Positions 39,103-46,232 of a stretch of DNA of 64,000 nucleotides are shown piece by piece. Both the position numbers and the translations under genes were made by a program. The first letter of the stretch is position 1. Each line of letters opens with the position of its first letter. The DNA comes from Streptomyces sp. S465. Its GTDB lineage: Bacteria; Actinomycetota; Actinomycetes; Streptomycetales; Streptomycetaceae. The notes under the pieces were generated by a model that did not search any database, was not told where the DNA came from, and saw nothing but the letters and a program-made list of their open reading frames with translations. The stretch spans positions 682,001-746,000 of the forward strand of contig NZ_CP114036.1 of assembly GCF_026898115.1 (NCBI RefSeq), given 5' to 3'.

Positions 39103-39582
39103 TCAGTCCTCCCGCATCGCGAGCCTGGCCAGCATGTTCTTCGCCTCCTCGGCCACCTCGGCATCCGCGACCACGTCATAGCGCGAGGCCACGATCTGGC
39201 TGCGGGAGGCGAAATCGCGCTGCCCTCCGGTCATGGCATGACCGACAAAACCAAAGATCGCGCCGAAAATCGCCCCATAGACGACACCGCTCACCAGCAG
39301 TGCGATCACACTGTGGGTCCCCGCGGCGAACACTGTCAGCAGCAGCCCGATGAGCAGCCCGAACCAGGCCCCCGTACCGGCCCCGGCCAGCGCGGCGCGG
39401 CCCCGGGTCAACCGTCTGAGGACCGTCTCGACCATCCGCAGATCGGTGCCGATGATGGCGATGTGCTCGACCGGGAACTTGTTGTCGGCCAGGAAGTCGA
39501 CCGCGCGCTGGGCGCCGGCGTAGGTCGGGTACGAGCCGACGGCCGGACGGTCGACCGCCTCCGACGGCGGTTGCTGGGTCAT
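39103..39582 (-). CDS. General stress protein 17M-like (YflT domain) membrane protein
   Basis: This 159-residue protein has a YflT-like N-terminal domain (SYPTYAGAQRAVDFLADNKFP, then VEHIAIIGTDLRMVE), two hydrophobic helices with a Gly-zipper look (LAGAGTGAWFGLLIGLLLTVFA and VVYGAIFGAIFGFVGHAM) and a C-terminal alpha/beta cap (SQIVASRYDVVADAEVAEEAKNML). Bacillus homologues are sigma-B-induced general stress proteins; the biochemical role is unknown. The start at 39582 sits behind GGAGGGAG. It is a single gene; the 325-bp upstream gap separates it from the small gene at 39908. Confidence 0.85.
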   Translation of the reverse strand: MTQQPPSEAVDRPAVGSYPTYAGAQRAVDFLADNKFPVEHIAIIGTDLRMVETVLRRLTRGRAALAGAGTGAWFGLLIGLLLTVFAAGTHSVIALLVSGVVYGAIFGAIFGFVGHAMTGGQRDFASRSQIVASRYDVVADAEVAEEAKNMLARLAMRED

Positions 39583-39907
39583 CGCATGGCTCCCTCCGTC
39601 AAAGAGAGCGTGCGCCCGCTCCGCGCCCCTCGCAACGGGAGCCCCTCGGGGGAGAGCGGAAGAACGCCCGCGGACGGTTCACGCCGCCGGAATTCCCTCA
39701 GCACTCCCCGCGCCTTTTCCCGACCGGGACAACGGCGCACGATTCCCGGAAGCGGCCGGTTCCTTTCCGTCGTGCGGAAAGCAAGCGGGGAAGGTGAGCG
39801 GGGCCGGGCGGGACCTTACGGACGGATGTCGCGGGCGAGTGCCGCGATGTCCGCGGCGCTCGCCGGGGCCCGCCGCGCCCCCGAGGAGGCGCGGCGGGCC
39901 GGCGATG
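39583..39907. other. Intergenic gap of about 325 bp
   Basis: Only the ribosome-binding site of the downstream stress-protein gene is obvious here. GC-rich shadow frames run through it on both strands with no supporting start signals. No hairpin or repeat stands out. Confidence 0.5.
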
Positions 39908-40243
39908 TCAGCGGCGAGTGGATCGGGGTCGGGCGGGGCCGGTGCGCTCGGTGTGGTCGGCGGGGCTGGTCTGATCGGTGTGGAGGAGGGAACGCACCAT
40001 GCGGCAGGTGGTGGCGGAGGGCGGATGCACCCCGATCCGCGCCGCGGTGGAGCGTATCTTGCGGTTGGGCGCCTGCTCGGGGCGGTAGACACCGGAGTTG
40101 AGCAGCGCGATGGCCAGGCGCATGGCCTTCAGACGGCGGTTGTGGGACTCGTACCACTCACGCGGGCGCCCTGCGGGCATCCGCTTCTTCGGCAAGGTCG
40201 GAAAGCTCGGCAGATCCTGAAGAGGGGGTCCGGCAACGGCCAT
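39908..40243 (-). CDS. Small conserved-looking hypothetical protein
   Basis: I do not recognise this 111-residue basic protein. Residues 1-80 are non-repetitive and look folded: MAVAGPPLQDLPSFPTLPKK, GRPREWYESHNRRLKAMRLA and LLNSGVYRPEQAPNRKIR. The C-terminal 25 residues are charged and low complexity. An almost perfect AGGAGG six bases before the ATG at 40243 supports both gene and start; this is the main evidence. The in-frame ATG at 40282 is less well placed. The WYESHNRRLKAMRLAIALL phrase suggests a DNA- or RNA-binding helix. It is divergent from the ArsC-like gene. Confidence 0.65.
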   Translation of the reverse strand: MAVAGPPLQDLPSFPTLPKKRMPAGRPREWYESHNRRLKAMRLAIALLNSGVYRPEQAPNRKIRSTAARIGVHPPSATTCRMVRSLLHTDQTSPADHTERTGPARPRSTRR

Positions 40244-40365
40244 CGGCAGCCTCCTGAGATGGTCGGGAAACCTTCCCTTCAACTGCCTCCATTCTACGTC
40301 CGGGCACTGACAAAGTCCCCTGGTCAGGCGCCGTTCCGGGGCATTGTCGCGATACCGTGTGCGGC

Positions 40366-40734
40366 ATGGAGATCTGGATCAATCCGGCATGCTCGAAGTG
40401 CCGTAGCGCGCTGACCCTGCTCGACGCGGAGGGCGCCGGCTACAGCGTCCGCCGCTATCTCGAGGACGTCCCCAGCCAGGACGAGATCCGAGCGGTGCTC
40501 GGCCGGCTCGGGCTGGAGCCCTGGGACATCACCCGGACCCAGGAGGCCGCCGCGAAGGAGCTCGGCCTGAAGGACTGGCCACGTGAGGAGGGCGCACGGG
40601 ACCGCTGGATCGCGGCGCTCGCCGAGCACCCCAAGCTCATCCAGCGCCCCATCATCACGGCGGACGACGGTTCGGCGGTGGTGGGGCGTACGGAGGAGGC
40701 GGTACGGGAGGCGCTGTCCCGGTCCCGGGGGTGA
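40366..40734 (+). CDS. ArsC/Spx-family arsenate reductase-like protein
   Basis: This 122-residue thioredoxin-fold protein of the ArsC/YffB family has a CSKC-like active site: INPACSKCRSALTLLD near residue 10. The second Cys of CxxC is present. The C-terminal ArsC signature AEHPKLIQRPIITADDGSAVVGRTEE includes the substrate-binding Arg and cis-Pro. Glutathione/glutaredoxin-linked arsenate reduction is the named role of the family, but many members are redox proteins of unknown function and no other ars genes are nearby. The start at 40366 was chosen because MEIWINP is the usual opening; a GTG at 40357 would add three residues. Confidence 0.87.
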   Translation: MEIWINPACSKCRSALTLLDAEGAGYSVRRYLEDVPSQDEIRAVLGRLGLEPWDITRTQEAAAKELGLKDWPREEGARDRWIAALAEHPKLIQRPIITADDGSAVVGRTEEAVREALSRSRG

Positions 40735-40742
40735 CCGGCGTG

Positions 40743-40789
40743 CGCGCGCCCCGGCGTCCCGTCGACGACACGGGAGGCCGGGGCGCGCG
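40743..40789 (+). terminator. Strong hairpin terminator after the ArsC-like gene
   Basis: A 20-bp stem with one mismatch (40743-40762 pairing with 40770-40789; arm CGCGCGCCCCGGCGTCCCGT) and a 7-nt loop starts 9 bases after the stop codon. Confidence 0.85.
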
Positions 40790-40797
40790 CGGTGCCC

Positions 40798-40894
40798 GGT
40801 ACGGAAGCTGTCTCGGTACAGAAGCCGCCTCGGTACAGAAGCCGTCTCGGTGGGAGTCGCCTCGGTACGGAGCGGCCTCGGTGCGGTGGCCTGC
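40798..40894. repeat. Tandem repeat of 15-17 bp, about six units
   Basis: Units starting GGTACGGAAGCTGTCTC, GGTACAGAAGCCGCCTC, GGTACAGAAGCCGTCTC, then shorter decayed units beginning at 40849, 40864 and 40880 run up to the stop codon of the convergent acyl-CoA synthetase gene. The array begins 9 bases after a strong hairpin. Confidence 0.8.
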
Positions 40895-42511
40895 TCAGCG
40901 GCGCCGCGAGGAGGCGGGCGGCTGCGGGCGCAGCAGGAACCGCTGCGTCTTGCCGCTGGAGGTCTTCGGCAGTTCGGCCACGAAGTGGACCTTCCGCGGA
41001 TACGCGTGCTTGGCGTACCGCTCCCTGACCAGCTGCTGAAGCTCGGCGGCGAGCGCGTCGCCCGCCTCGGCGCCGGGGTACGGCACCACGAACGCCTCCA
41101 CCACCTCGCCGTACTCCTCGTGCGGTACACCGACCACGGCGGCCTCCGCCACCGCGGCGTGCTCCAGCAGCACGGTCTCCAGCTCGAAGGGGCCGATGCG
41201 GTAACCCGCCATCAGGATGACGTCGTCGCCGCGCCCGGAGAAGAACAGATCGCCGTCCGCGTCCCGGGAGGCGGTGTCACCGGTGTAGAACCAGCGCCCG
41301 TCGGGGCTGAACTTGTCGGCGCTCCGCTCGGGGGCGCCGACGTAGCCCTTGAACCACATCAGCGGGGATTCGGCGATGTCCACCACGACCCGGCCGGGGA
41401 CGCCGGTGCGGGCGGGCGCGGAGTTGGTGTCCTCGCGCAGCACCTTCACCTCCCAGCCGGGCAGCGGACGGCCCATGGAACCGGCCTTGATGTCGTCGCG
41501 CAGGGCCGGGTGCCAGGCGTGGGCGACCATCATGCCGCACTCGGTCGAACCGTAGTGGTCGCGCACCGGGACGCCGAGCGTCTCCCGCGCCCAGTCGACG
41601 ACGTCCGGGGGCAGCGGTTCGCCGGCCGCGGAGCAGCAGCGCAGGCGCAGATCGCCGGGGGCGGGGATGCCGGAGCCGCGCAGCTTCCGGTAGACGGTGG
41701 GCCCGGCGGTGAAGTTGGTGACGCCGAACCGGGAGAGCACCTCCCAGGTGGACTCGGCCGAGAACAGGCTGTTCAGCAGCAACGCGCGCTGCCCGAGGGC
41801 GAGGGGGGCGATGATCGCGTAGTAGAGGCCGTACGCCCAGCCCGGGTCGGCGGCGTTCCAGAACACATCGGTGGGCCGGTGGTCCAGGCCGAACTGCTGG
41901 TACATCACGAAGCCCGCGACGGCCCGCAGCGGGATCGGGACGGCCTTCGGGGTGCCTGCGGTACCGGAGGTGAACAGCTCCACGATGAGCCCGTCGCCGC
42001 CCACGGCCACCGGCTCGGACAGCGGGGCCTGAGACTCGGCCAGCTCTGCGAAGGACAGATCGGACCCGGTGACGGGCCCGGTGGTGACGATCCGCCAGGG
42101 GCGCTCGTCGGGGAAGCCCGACTCCGGGTCCAGCTTGGACCGCTGATCGGCATCGGTGATCACGACCTTGGTGTCGTTGCCCTTGATCCTCAGCGCGATG
42201 GCCGGCGGGGCGAACGCGGTGAACAGCGGCACCTGGACGGCCCCGAGCCGCCAGATCGCGAGGGAGGCGACCAGCAGTTCGGCGGATTTGCCCATCAAGG
42301 TGGCGACGCGGTCGCCCACTCCGACTCCCAGGGCGGCCAGGGCACCGGCCATACGTGACGAGCGGTCACGAAGCTCCCCGTACGTCATGTCGTGGCCGGT
42401 CATGTCCTTGCCCACCACCGTGAACGCGACCGCGTCGTCCGGATGGCTGTCGCACAGCAGGTACGCGGTGTTCGCCGCAGGCTCACCGAAGGTCTTGAGC
42501 AGGTCAGCCAT
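40895..42511 (-). CDS. AMP-dependent acyl-CoA synthetase/ligase
   Basis: This 538-residue adenylate-forming enzyme activates a carboxylic acid to its CoA thioester. The P-loop motif reads VELFTSGTAGTPKAVPIPLRA, the second core motif is PVRDHYGSTECGMMVAHAW, FYTGDTASRDADGDLFFSGRGDDV holds the adenylate-binding Asp, and the catalytic Lys is in LPKTSSGKTQRFLLR near the C-terminus. The order fits the acetyl/propionyl/medium-chain branch (AcsA/PrpE-like). The ATG at 42511 is the best start; a long in-frame extension upstream is Arg-rich shadow. Its end adjoins a tandem-repeat array, and it is divergent from the unrecognised gene at 42811. Confidence 0.9.
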   Translation of the reverse strand: MADLLKTFGEPAANTAYLLCDSHPDDAVAFTVVGKDMTGHDMTYGELRDRSSRMAGALAALGVGVGDRVATLMGKSAELLVASLAIWRLGAVQVPLFTAFAPPAIALRIKGNDTKVVITDADQRSKLDPESGFPDERPWRIVTTGPVTGSDLSFAELAESQAPLSEPVAVGGDGLIVELFTSGTAGTPKAVPIPLRAVAGFVMYQQFGLDHRPTDVFWNAADPGWAYGLYYAIIAPLALGQRALLLNSLFSAESTWEVLSRFGVTNFTAGPTVYRKLRGSGIPAPGDLRLRCCSAAGEPLPPDVVDWARETLGVPVRDHYGSTECGMMVAHAWHPALRDDIKAGSMGRPLPGWEVKVLREDTNSAPARTGVPGRVVVDIAESPLMWFKGYVGAPERSADKFSPDGRWFYTGDTASRDADGDLFFSGRGDDVILMAGYRIGPFELETVLLEHAAVAEAAVVGVPHEEYGEVVEAFVVPYPGAEAGDALAAELQQLVRERYAKHAYPRKVHFVAELPKTSSGKTQRFLLRPQPPASSRRR

Positions 42512-42810
42512 GCGCTGTTCTGGGCTGGTCAAGAGGGCTCCTAGTGCTGGTATCCACGAGTGGCGCCGGACGGGAGGAAGAACCGGCGCCCGGCTCGGGG
42601 AGCGCGGACGCGCCTGGCCCTCCGGGAGGGGCTGTTCCCGGGTGTGCCGCACCGAAGTCCCGGACCGGCGGCGGCCTCCCGTTGGCCTGTACACGCTATC
42701 GCGCTTCCGTATCGGCCCGGCAGCCGTACCCCGGTACCGAGACCGGGACGATATCGGCAGGCCGGAGCGGAGGGCGGTGGGTCGGGCACCGCGCAGGTAG
42801 CGTGGCCGCC

Positions 42811-43791
42811 ATGTGTGTCTCCATGGACCGGGCCGCGTTCTCCGGCACGACGGTGTACGCCGGACGCCGCCACCATCCGGCACACGGTCTGATCCACGTC
42901 CTGGGCTACCAGAACACCCCGCACAACCTCGCCGACGGCCCCAACGCCATGCTGCTGCATCTGCCCGCCCTGCCCATGACCCGGGAGAACTTCCTCTCGG
43001 CCGGCCGCTGCCAGGACATCCTGACCCGGATGGTGGACGCGGTGCGCCGGTGCCCGGTGGCCGCGGACGACCAGATGGCCTGGATGGGATGGGAACCACG
43101 CCCGGCGGTCGAGGTGTTCGCCCACGACGTCTACACGGTGCTGAAGGACGAGGACCGGGCCCCGTTCGCCTGGGTGGTCGACGCTCATCCCGAGGACATC
43201 GACCTGGTGGACTTCCACCGCCCCGACGGTACCGCCCAGAAGATCACCATGGGCGACTACCGGCAGCTCAGCGATGCGCTGTTCCACGCCGGAGCCGACT
43301 CCGGCAGCCAGTACGAGTACCTCGACCCGGCCAACCGGCTGCACTTCTACGTGCTCGACCTCGAGCGCGACAGGTCCGGAGTGCTCTCGTACACCGTCGC
43401 CGTGCGGTCCCTCGACGGCGCCGGACCGCAGCGCCGCGGTCTGACGCTGCACCGCGGCCAGGCCACGGGGGACGCCTCCCACTCCCGGGCCGTGTGCACC
43501 TTCGGCCTCGACAACACCACACGCGCCACCGGCGGACCGGCCGGTGCGCCCGCCACCTCGGTGGACTCGGATGTCTACCGGCTGTCGGCGAAGGCCGTCG
43601 GCCGGGGCTGGTCCGCCTGGCTGCCCAACCGTCTCGCCACCGCCAGGGCGGGTGGATCGGTCGATGTCGAGGTGGCCGTGGCCGCGGAGAAGGACGCCGC
43701 ACGGCAGGGCACGGTGGTCCTCACCGCCCGTTCCGAAAGCGATCCGCACCGGACCGCCAAGGCGCTGTGCCGGCTGTCGGGCCACCGGTAG
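42811..43791 (+). CDS. Unrecognised two-part protein with Ig-like C-terminal half
   Basis: I do not recognise this 326-residue protein. Residues 1-185 form a folded-looking cytoplasmic-type part with a conserved-looking start (MCVSMDRAAFSGTTVYAG, HVLGYQNTPHNLADGPNAML, ALPMTRENFLSAGRCQDIL). Residues 190-326 look like an Ig-like/NEW3-type beta domain (LHFYVLDLERDRSGVLSYTVAV, then VYRLSAKAVGRGWSAWLPNR and VDVEVAVAAEKDAARQGTVVLTA). No signal peptide, membrane helix or catalytic motif is evident, which is odd for an Ig-like domain. The start at 42811 is the first ATG of the coding-like stretch. A hairpin follows. What it does is unknown. Confidence 0.75.
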   Translation: MCVSMDRAAFSGTTVYAGRRHHPAHGLIHVLGYQNTPHNLADGPNAMLLHLPALPMTRENFLSAGRCQDILTRMVDAVRRCPVAADDQMAWMGWEPRPAVEVFAHDVYTVLKDEDRAPFAWVVDAHPEDIDLVDFHRPDGTAQKITMGDYRQLSDALFHAGADSGSQYEYLDPANRLHFYVLDLERDRSGVLSYTVAVRSLDGAGPQRRGLTLHRGQATGDASHSRAVCTFGLDNTTRATGGPAGAPATSVDSDVYRLSAKAVGRGWSAWLPNRLATARAGGSVDVEVAVAAEKDAARQGTVVLTARSESDPHRTAKALCRLSGHR

Positions 43792-43826
43792 CGCGCGACC
43801 GGTGACGGCCCGCCGGTAGAACGGAT

Positions 43827-43863
43827 GGGTGGTGGCCCACCGGCACCCGGCGGGCCACCACCC
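43827..43863. terminator. Hairpin between convergent genes
   Basis: A perfect 12-bp stem (GGGTGGTGGCCC at 43827-43838, GGGCCACCACCC at 43852-43863) with a 13-nt loop lies 36 bases after one stop and 22 bases before the other. Confidence 0.75.
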
Positions 43864-43885
43864 GTGCGGTCGGTGTGCGGCGGTC

Positions 43886-45286
43886 CTATCGCGTCTCGTC
43901 GACCTTGGCCGTCTGGATGGGCACCCGGAGGGTGCCGGGCTCGCAGCCCGCCGTACCGGCGATGATCCGCGCCGCCCCCTTGGTGAGCGGCACCAGGCTC
44001 TGCTCGTCCACCTTGTCCGGGGTGTCCCGCGGATCGAAGATGTACATGGGCGTGGTGATCAGCTGCACCAGCGGCACGCCCGTGTAGTAGAAGTAGGCGC
44101 CGTCGGTGGCCGGGTTCGGCGCGAAGGCGGTCGGCGACAGAATCCACGAGCGGCGCAGGTCCTCCGCCGCCAGGGACTCGGCCACCAGACGCTCCAGCTC
44201 GGGCGCCTCAGTGGTGAACCACCAGCGCACCTCGGGGTCGTCAGTGGGCACGACCTCTCCGTCGACCACATCCGCCTGGCGTGCCGCGTGTTCCAGATGC
44301 ATTTCCAGCACGACCTGGGGAAACAGCTCGGGATGGGCGGCGATGAACGCCTGTGTGCCCGCGGCGCCCGCCATATGGCCGGACGTCAGCACGAACAGCA
44401 TGTTGTGCGGCCGCAGCTCCTGGGGCACCGACGCCCAGAACCTGGCCTGCGCCAGGACGAGCGCGACCCCGGAGGCGTCCTCCACGGCCGACGCCCAGGG
44501 ACCGTCATGGTGCGATCCGACGATGACCCAGTGGTCGGAGGCGCCGGGCAGTGTGCCCACCACATTGTGGGTGGTCTCCTCGGTGATGGTGGCATCGGAG
44601 ACGATCCGCCCCTCGCACTCCCCCGACGCCATCAGCTCGCGGACCCGCCGTCCGTCCTTGCCGCTCAGCCAGATGCCGGGGACGGAACGCGGTTCGGCGT
44701 CATAGGGCCAGTAGAAGTCGCTGGTCTCCCAGGGCAGTCCGGTGAGCAGGCCGACATAGGCCGTGGCGCCGTCCTTGATGGCGATGTCGAAGTCCAGCAC
44801 ATGGGGGAGGTCGAACGGCACGGTCTGCACGAGGTCGGGGAACACGCCCTCGGGGTCGTAGGAGCCGGTGGCGCGGGCCTGCACCTCGGTCTGCGGCAGG
44901 CGGGTGAAGCCGATCTCCTGGACCGCGATGGAGCCCCGCACCTCCCCGTCCGCCATCCGCACCAGCCGGCCCTCGGTGCCCTCGGTCGGGGTGGTGTACG
45001 GCAGCGCCAGTCCCTCGAAACGGATGAGCTCATCGGGCCGGCCGGCGGGCCAGATCTCGAAGGCGGCGGACCGCGGCCGCCAGATCGGCGTGGCCAGCGG
45101 CTCCAGCCGGACGTCCGCCAGCCCGATCTCCCGGAACTGTTCCGCGGCCCACTCCTCGGTCCAGCTGTCGGCCGGATAACCGGCGCGGCGGATGCCCTGG
45201 CTGACGATCAACTCGATCCAGGACATCATCTCCTTCGACGTGGGTGCCCGATCGATGTACTTCTCCAGCGCGGGCCAGCCGCTCAT
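43886..45286 (-). CDS. M28-family peptidase-like protein with altered zinc ligands
   Basis: This 466-residue protein has the M28 aminopeptidase fold signature VIVGSHHDGPWASAVEDASGVALV, with the first metal pair at His259/260 and Asp261 and the bridging Asp in VEDASG. Two expected parts are missing. The catalytic Glu-Glu segment reads TSGHMAGAAGT at about residue 301-311. The last zinc ligand His is replaced in YIFDPRDTPDKVD at about residue 417. An intact PA-like insert domain lies between about 95 and 215. There is no signal peptide. AGGAGG seven bases before the ATG at 45286 fixes the start; earlier in-frame ATGs at 45292 and 45319 are less well placed. The role is open. Confidence 0.78.
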   Translation of the reverse strand: MSGWPALEKYIDRAPTSKEMMSWIELIVSQGIRRAGYPADSWTEEWAAEQFREIGLADVRLEPLATPIWRPRSAAFEIWPAGRPDELIRFEGLALPYTTPTEGTEGRLVRMADGEVRGSIAVQEIGFTRLPQTEVQARATGSYDPEGVFPDLVQTVPFDLPHVLDFDIAIKDGATAYVGLLTGLPWETSDFYWPYDAEPRSVPGIWLSGKDGRRVRELMASGECEGRIVSDATITEETTHNVVGTLPGASDHWVIVGSHHDGPWASAVEDASGVALVLAQARFWASVPQELRPHNMLFVLTSGHMAGAAGTQAFIAAHPELFPQVVLEMHLEHAARQADVVDGEVVPTDDPEVRWWFTTEAPELERLVAESLAAEDLRRSWILSPTAFAPNPATDGAYFYYTGVPLVQLITTPMYIFDPRDTPDKVDEQSLVPLTKGAARIIAGTAGCEPGTLRVPIQTAKVDETR

Positions 45287-45363
45287 CGCCATCCTCCTCA
45301 TCGCCAAGGTCCGATTCATGGTCGAAGGGCGGACTAAAGCTGGGCTAACGCGATGCCAGTGCG

Positions 45364-45377
45364 CCCCCCCTTTTTTT
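45364..45377. repeat. C7T7 homopolymer pair
   Basis: Seven C residues (45364-45370) are followed directly by seven T residues (45371-45377), upstream of the M28 gene and of the secreted lipocalin-like gene. Such a tract is rare in GC-rich DNA. It is either a slippage-prone promoter element or a sequencing-error hot spot. Confidence 0.6.
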
Positions 45378-45543
45378 CGCGGCACCTTTTCCACCGCGCG
45401 AGAAGGTTCCACCGCACGCGTAGGCCAAGCCGGGCGTTAGGCCCACTTTGGTGACGGCGCAAATGATGGTCGCCGTATCCGAACAGGCCGCATGAGGTGG
45501 CTCAGCCGCAGGTCAGCGCCCGATTGAGGGTTGGGAGTCGAGT

Positions 45544-46191
45544 GTGCGTACCGAGAAGTCAGCGGAACGGGACCCGCGTGGCGCGGTCCGGCGGAGGAGG
45601 GGGAGCCGACGAGTCCCGGCCGGTGTCATGGGCGCGGCTGCGGTCGGTCTGGTCGCCCTCACCGTCTCCCCGGTGAACGCAGAGCCGGATACTCGAGCCA
45701 CATCGCCACGGGACAGGAATCCACTCCCCTCTCCCCCGCAGATCCACGCTCTCGACTTCCTACTCGGCTCCTACACCTGCGACTACACCCCACCGCCGGG
45801 CGGCAAACCGGCGGTGCTGCGTCTGACCACGAAGCGGGCGATGGGCGGGCATTACCTCTACACGGACGCCGGCCTCGAACCCGGCAACGTCGTCGGCCGC
45901 TCGTCCTTCGGCTGGAATCCGGTCGACGGGAAATTCATCAACCAGTACCACGACAACTGGGGTTCGTCCGGAAACTACACCTCCCCCGGCTGGAAGGACG
46001 GCCATCTGATTTTCAAGGGTCCCCTCACCCAGGTGATCACGCCGAATGCCACCGGGCAGACATCGGGCGTGAAGCTGGATCTCGTGGACGACTATCAGGT
46101 GCTCGATCGAGGACATTTCAGGGACACCACGAGCTTCACCTTCCCCGACGGAAGTACCTTGCAGGGCAGTTACGACTGCCGCCGCCAATAG
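45544..46191 (+). CDS. Secreted lipocalin-like (DUF1579-like) protein
   Basis: This 215-residue secreted protein has a basic N-terminus with a twin-Arg-containing run (RRRRGSRRVPAGVMGAAAVG), a hydrophobic core and a cleavage point near VNAEP, so Sec or Tat export is possible. The mature part opens HALDFLLGSYTCDYTP and has MGGHYLYTDAGLEPG, WNPVDGKFINQYHDNWGSSG and a final TFPDGSTLQGSYDCRR, the pattern of small calycin or DUF1579-like beta-barrels; the two Cys in YTCDY and YDCRR could form one disulfide. It ends 41 bp before the PKS gene on the same strand and may be co-transcribed. The start GTG at 45544 lacks a clear Shine-Dalgarno. Confidence 0.7.
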   Translation: MRTEKSAERDPRGAVRRRRGSRRVPAGVMGAAAVGLVALTVSPVNAEPDTRATSPRDRNPLPSPPQIHALDFLLGSYTCDYTPPPGGKPAVLRLTTKRAMGGHYLYTDAGLEPGNVVGRSSFGWNPVDGKFINQYHDNWGSSGNYTSPGWKDGHLIFKGPLTQVITPNATGQTSGVKLDLVDDYQVLDRGHFRDTTSFTFPDGSTLQGSYDCRRQ

Positions 46192-46232
46192 CGTTCAGCA
46201 TTCCGGACCGAGGGTAGTGGGGGTGGCCGACC

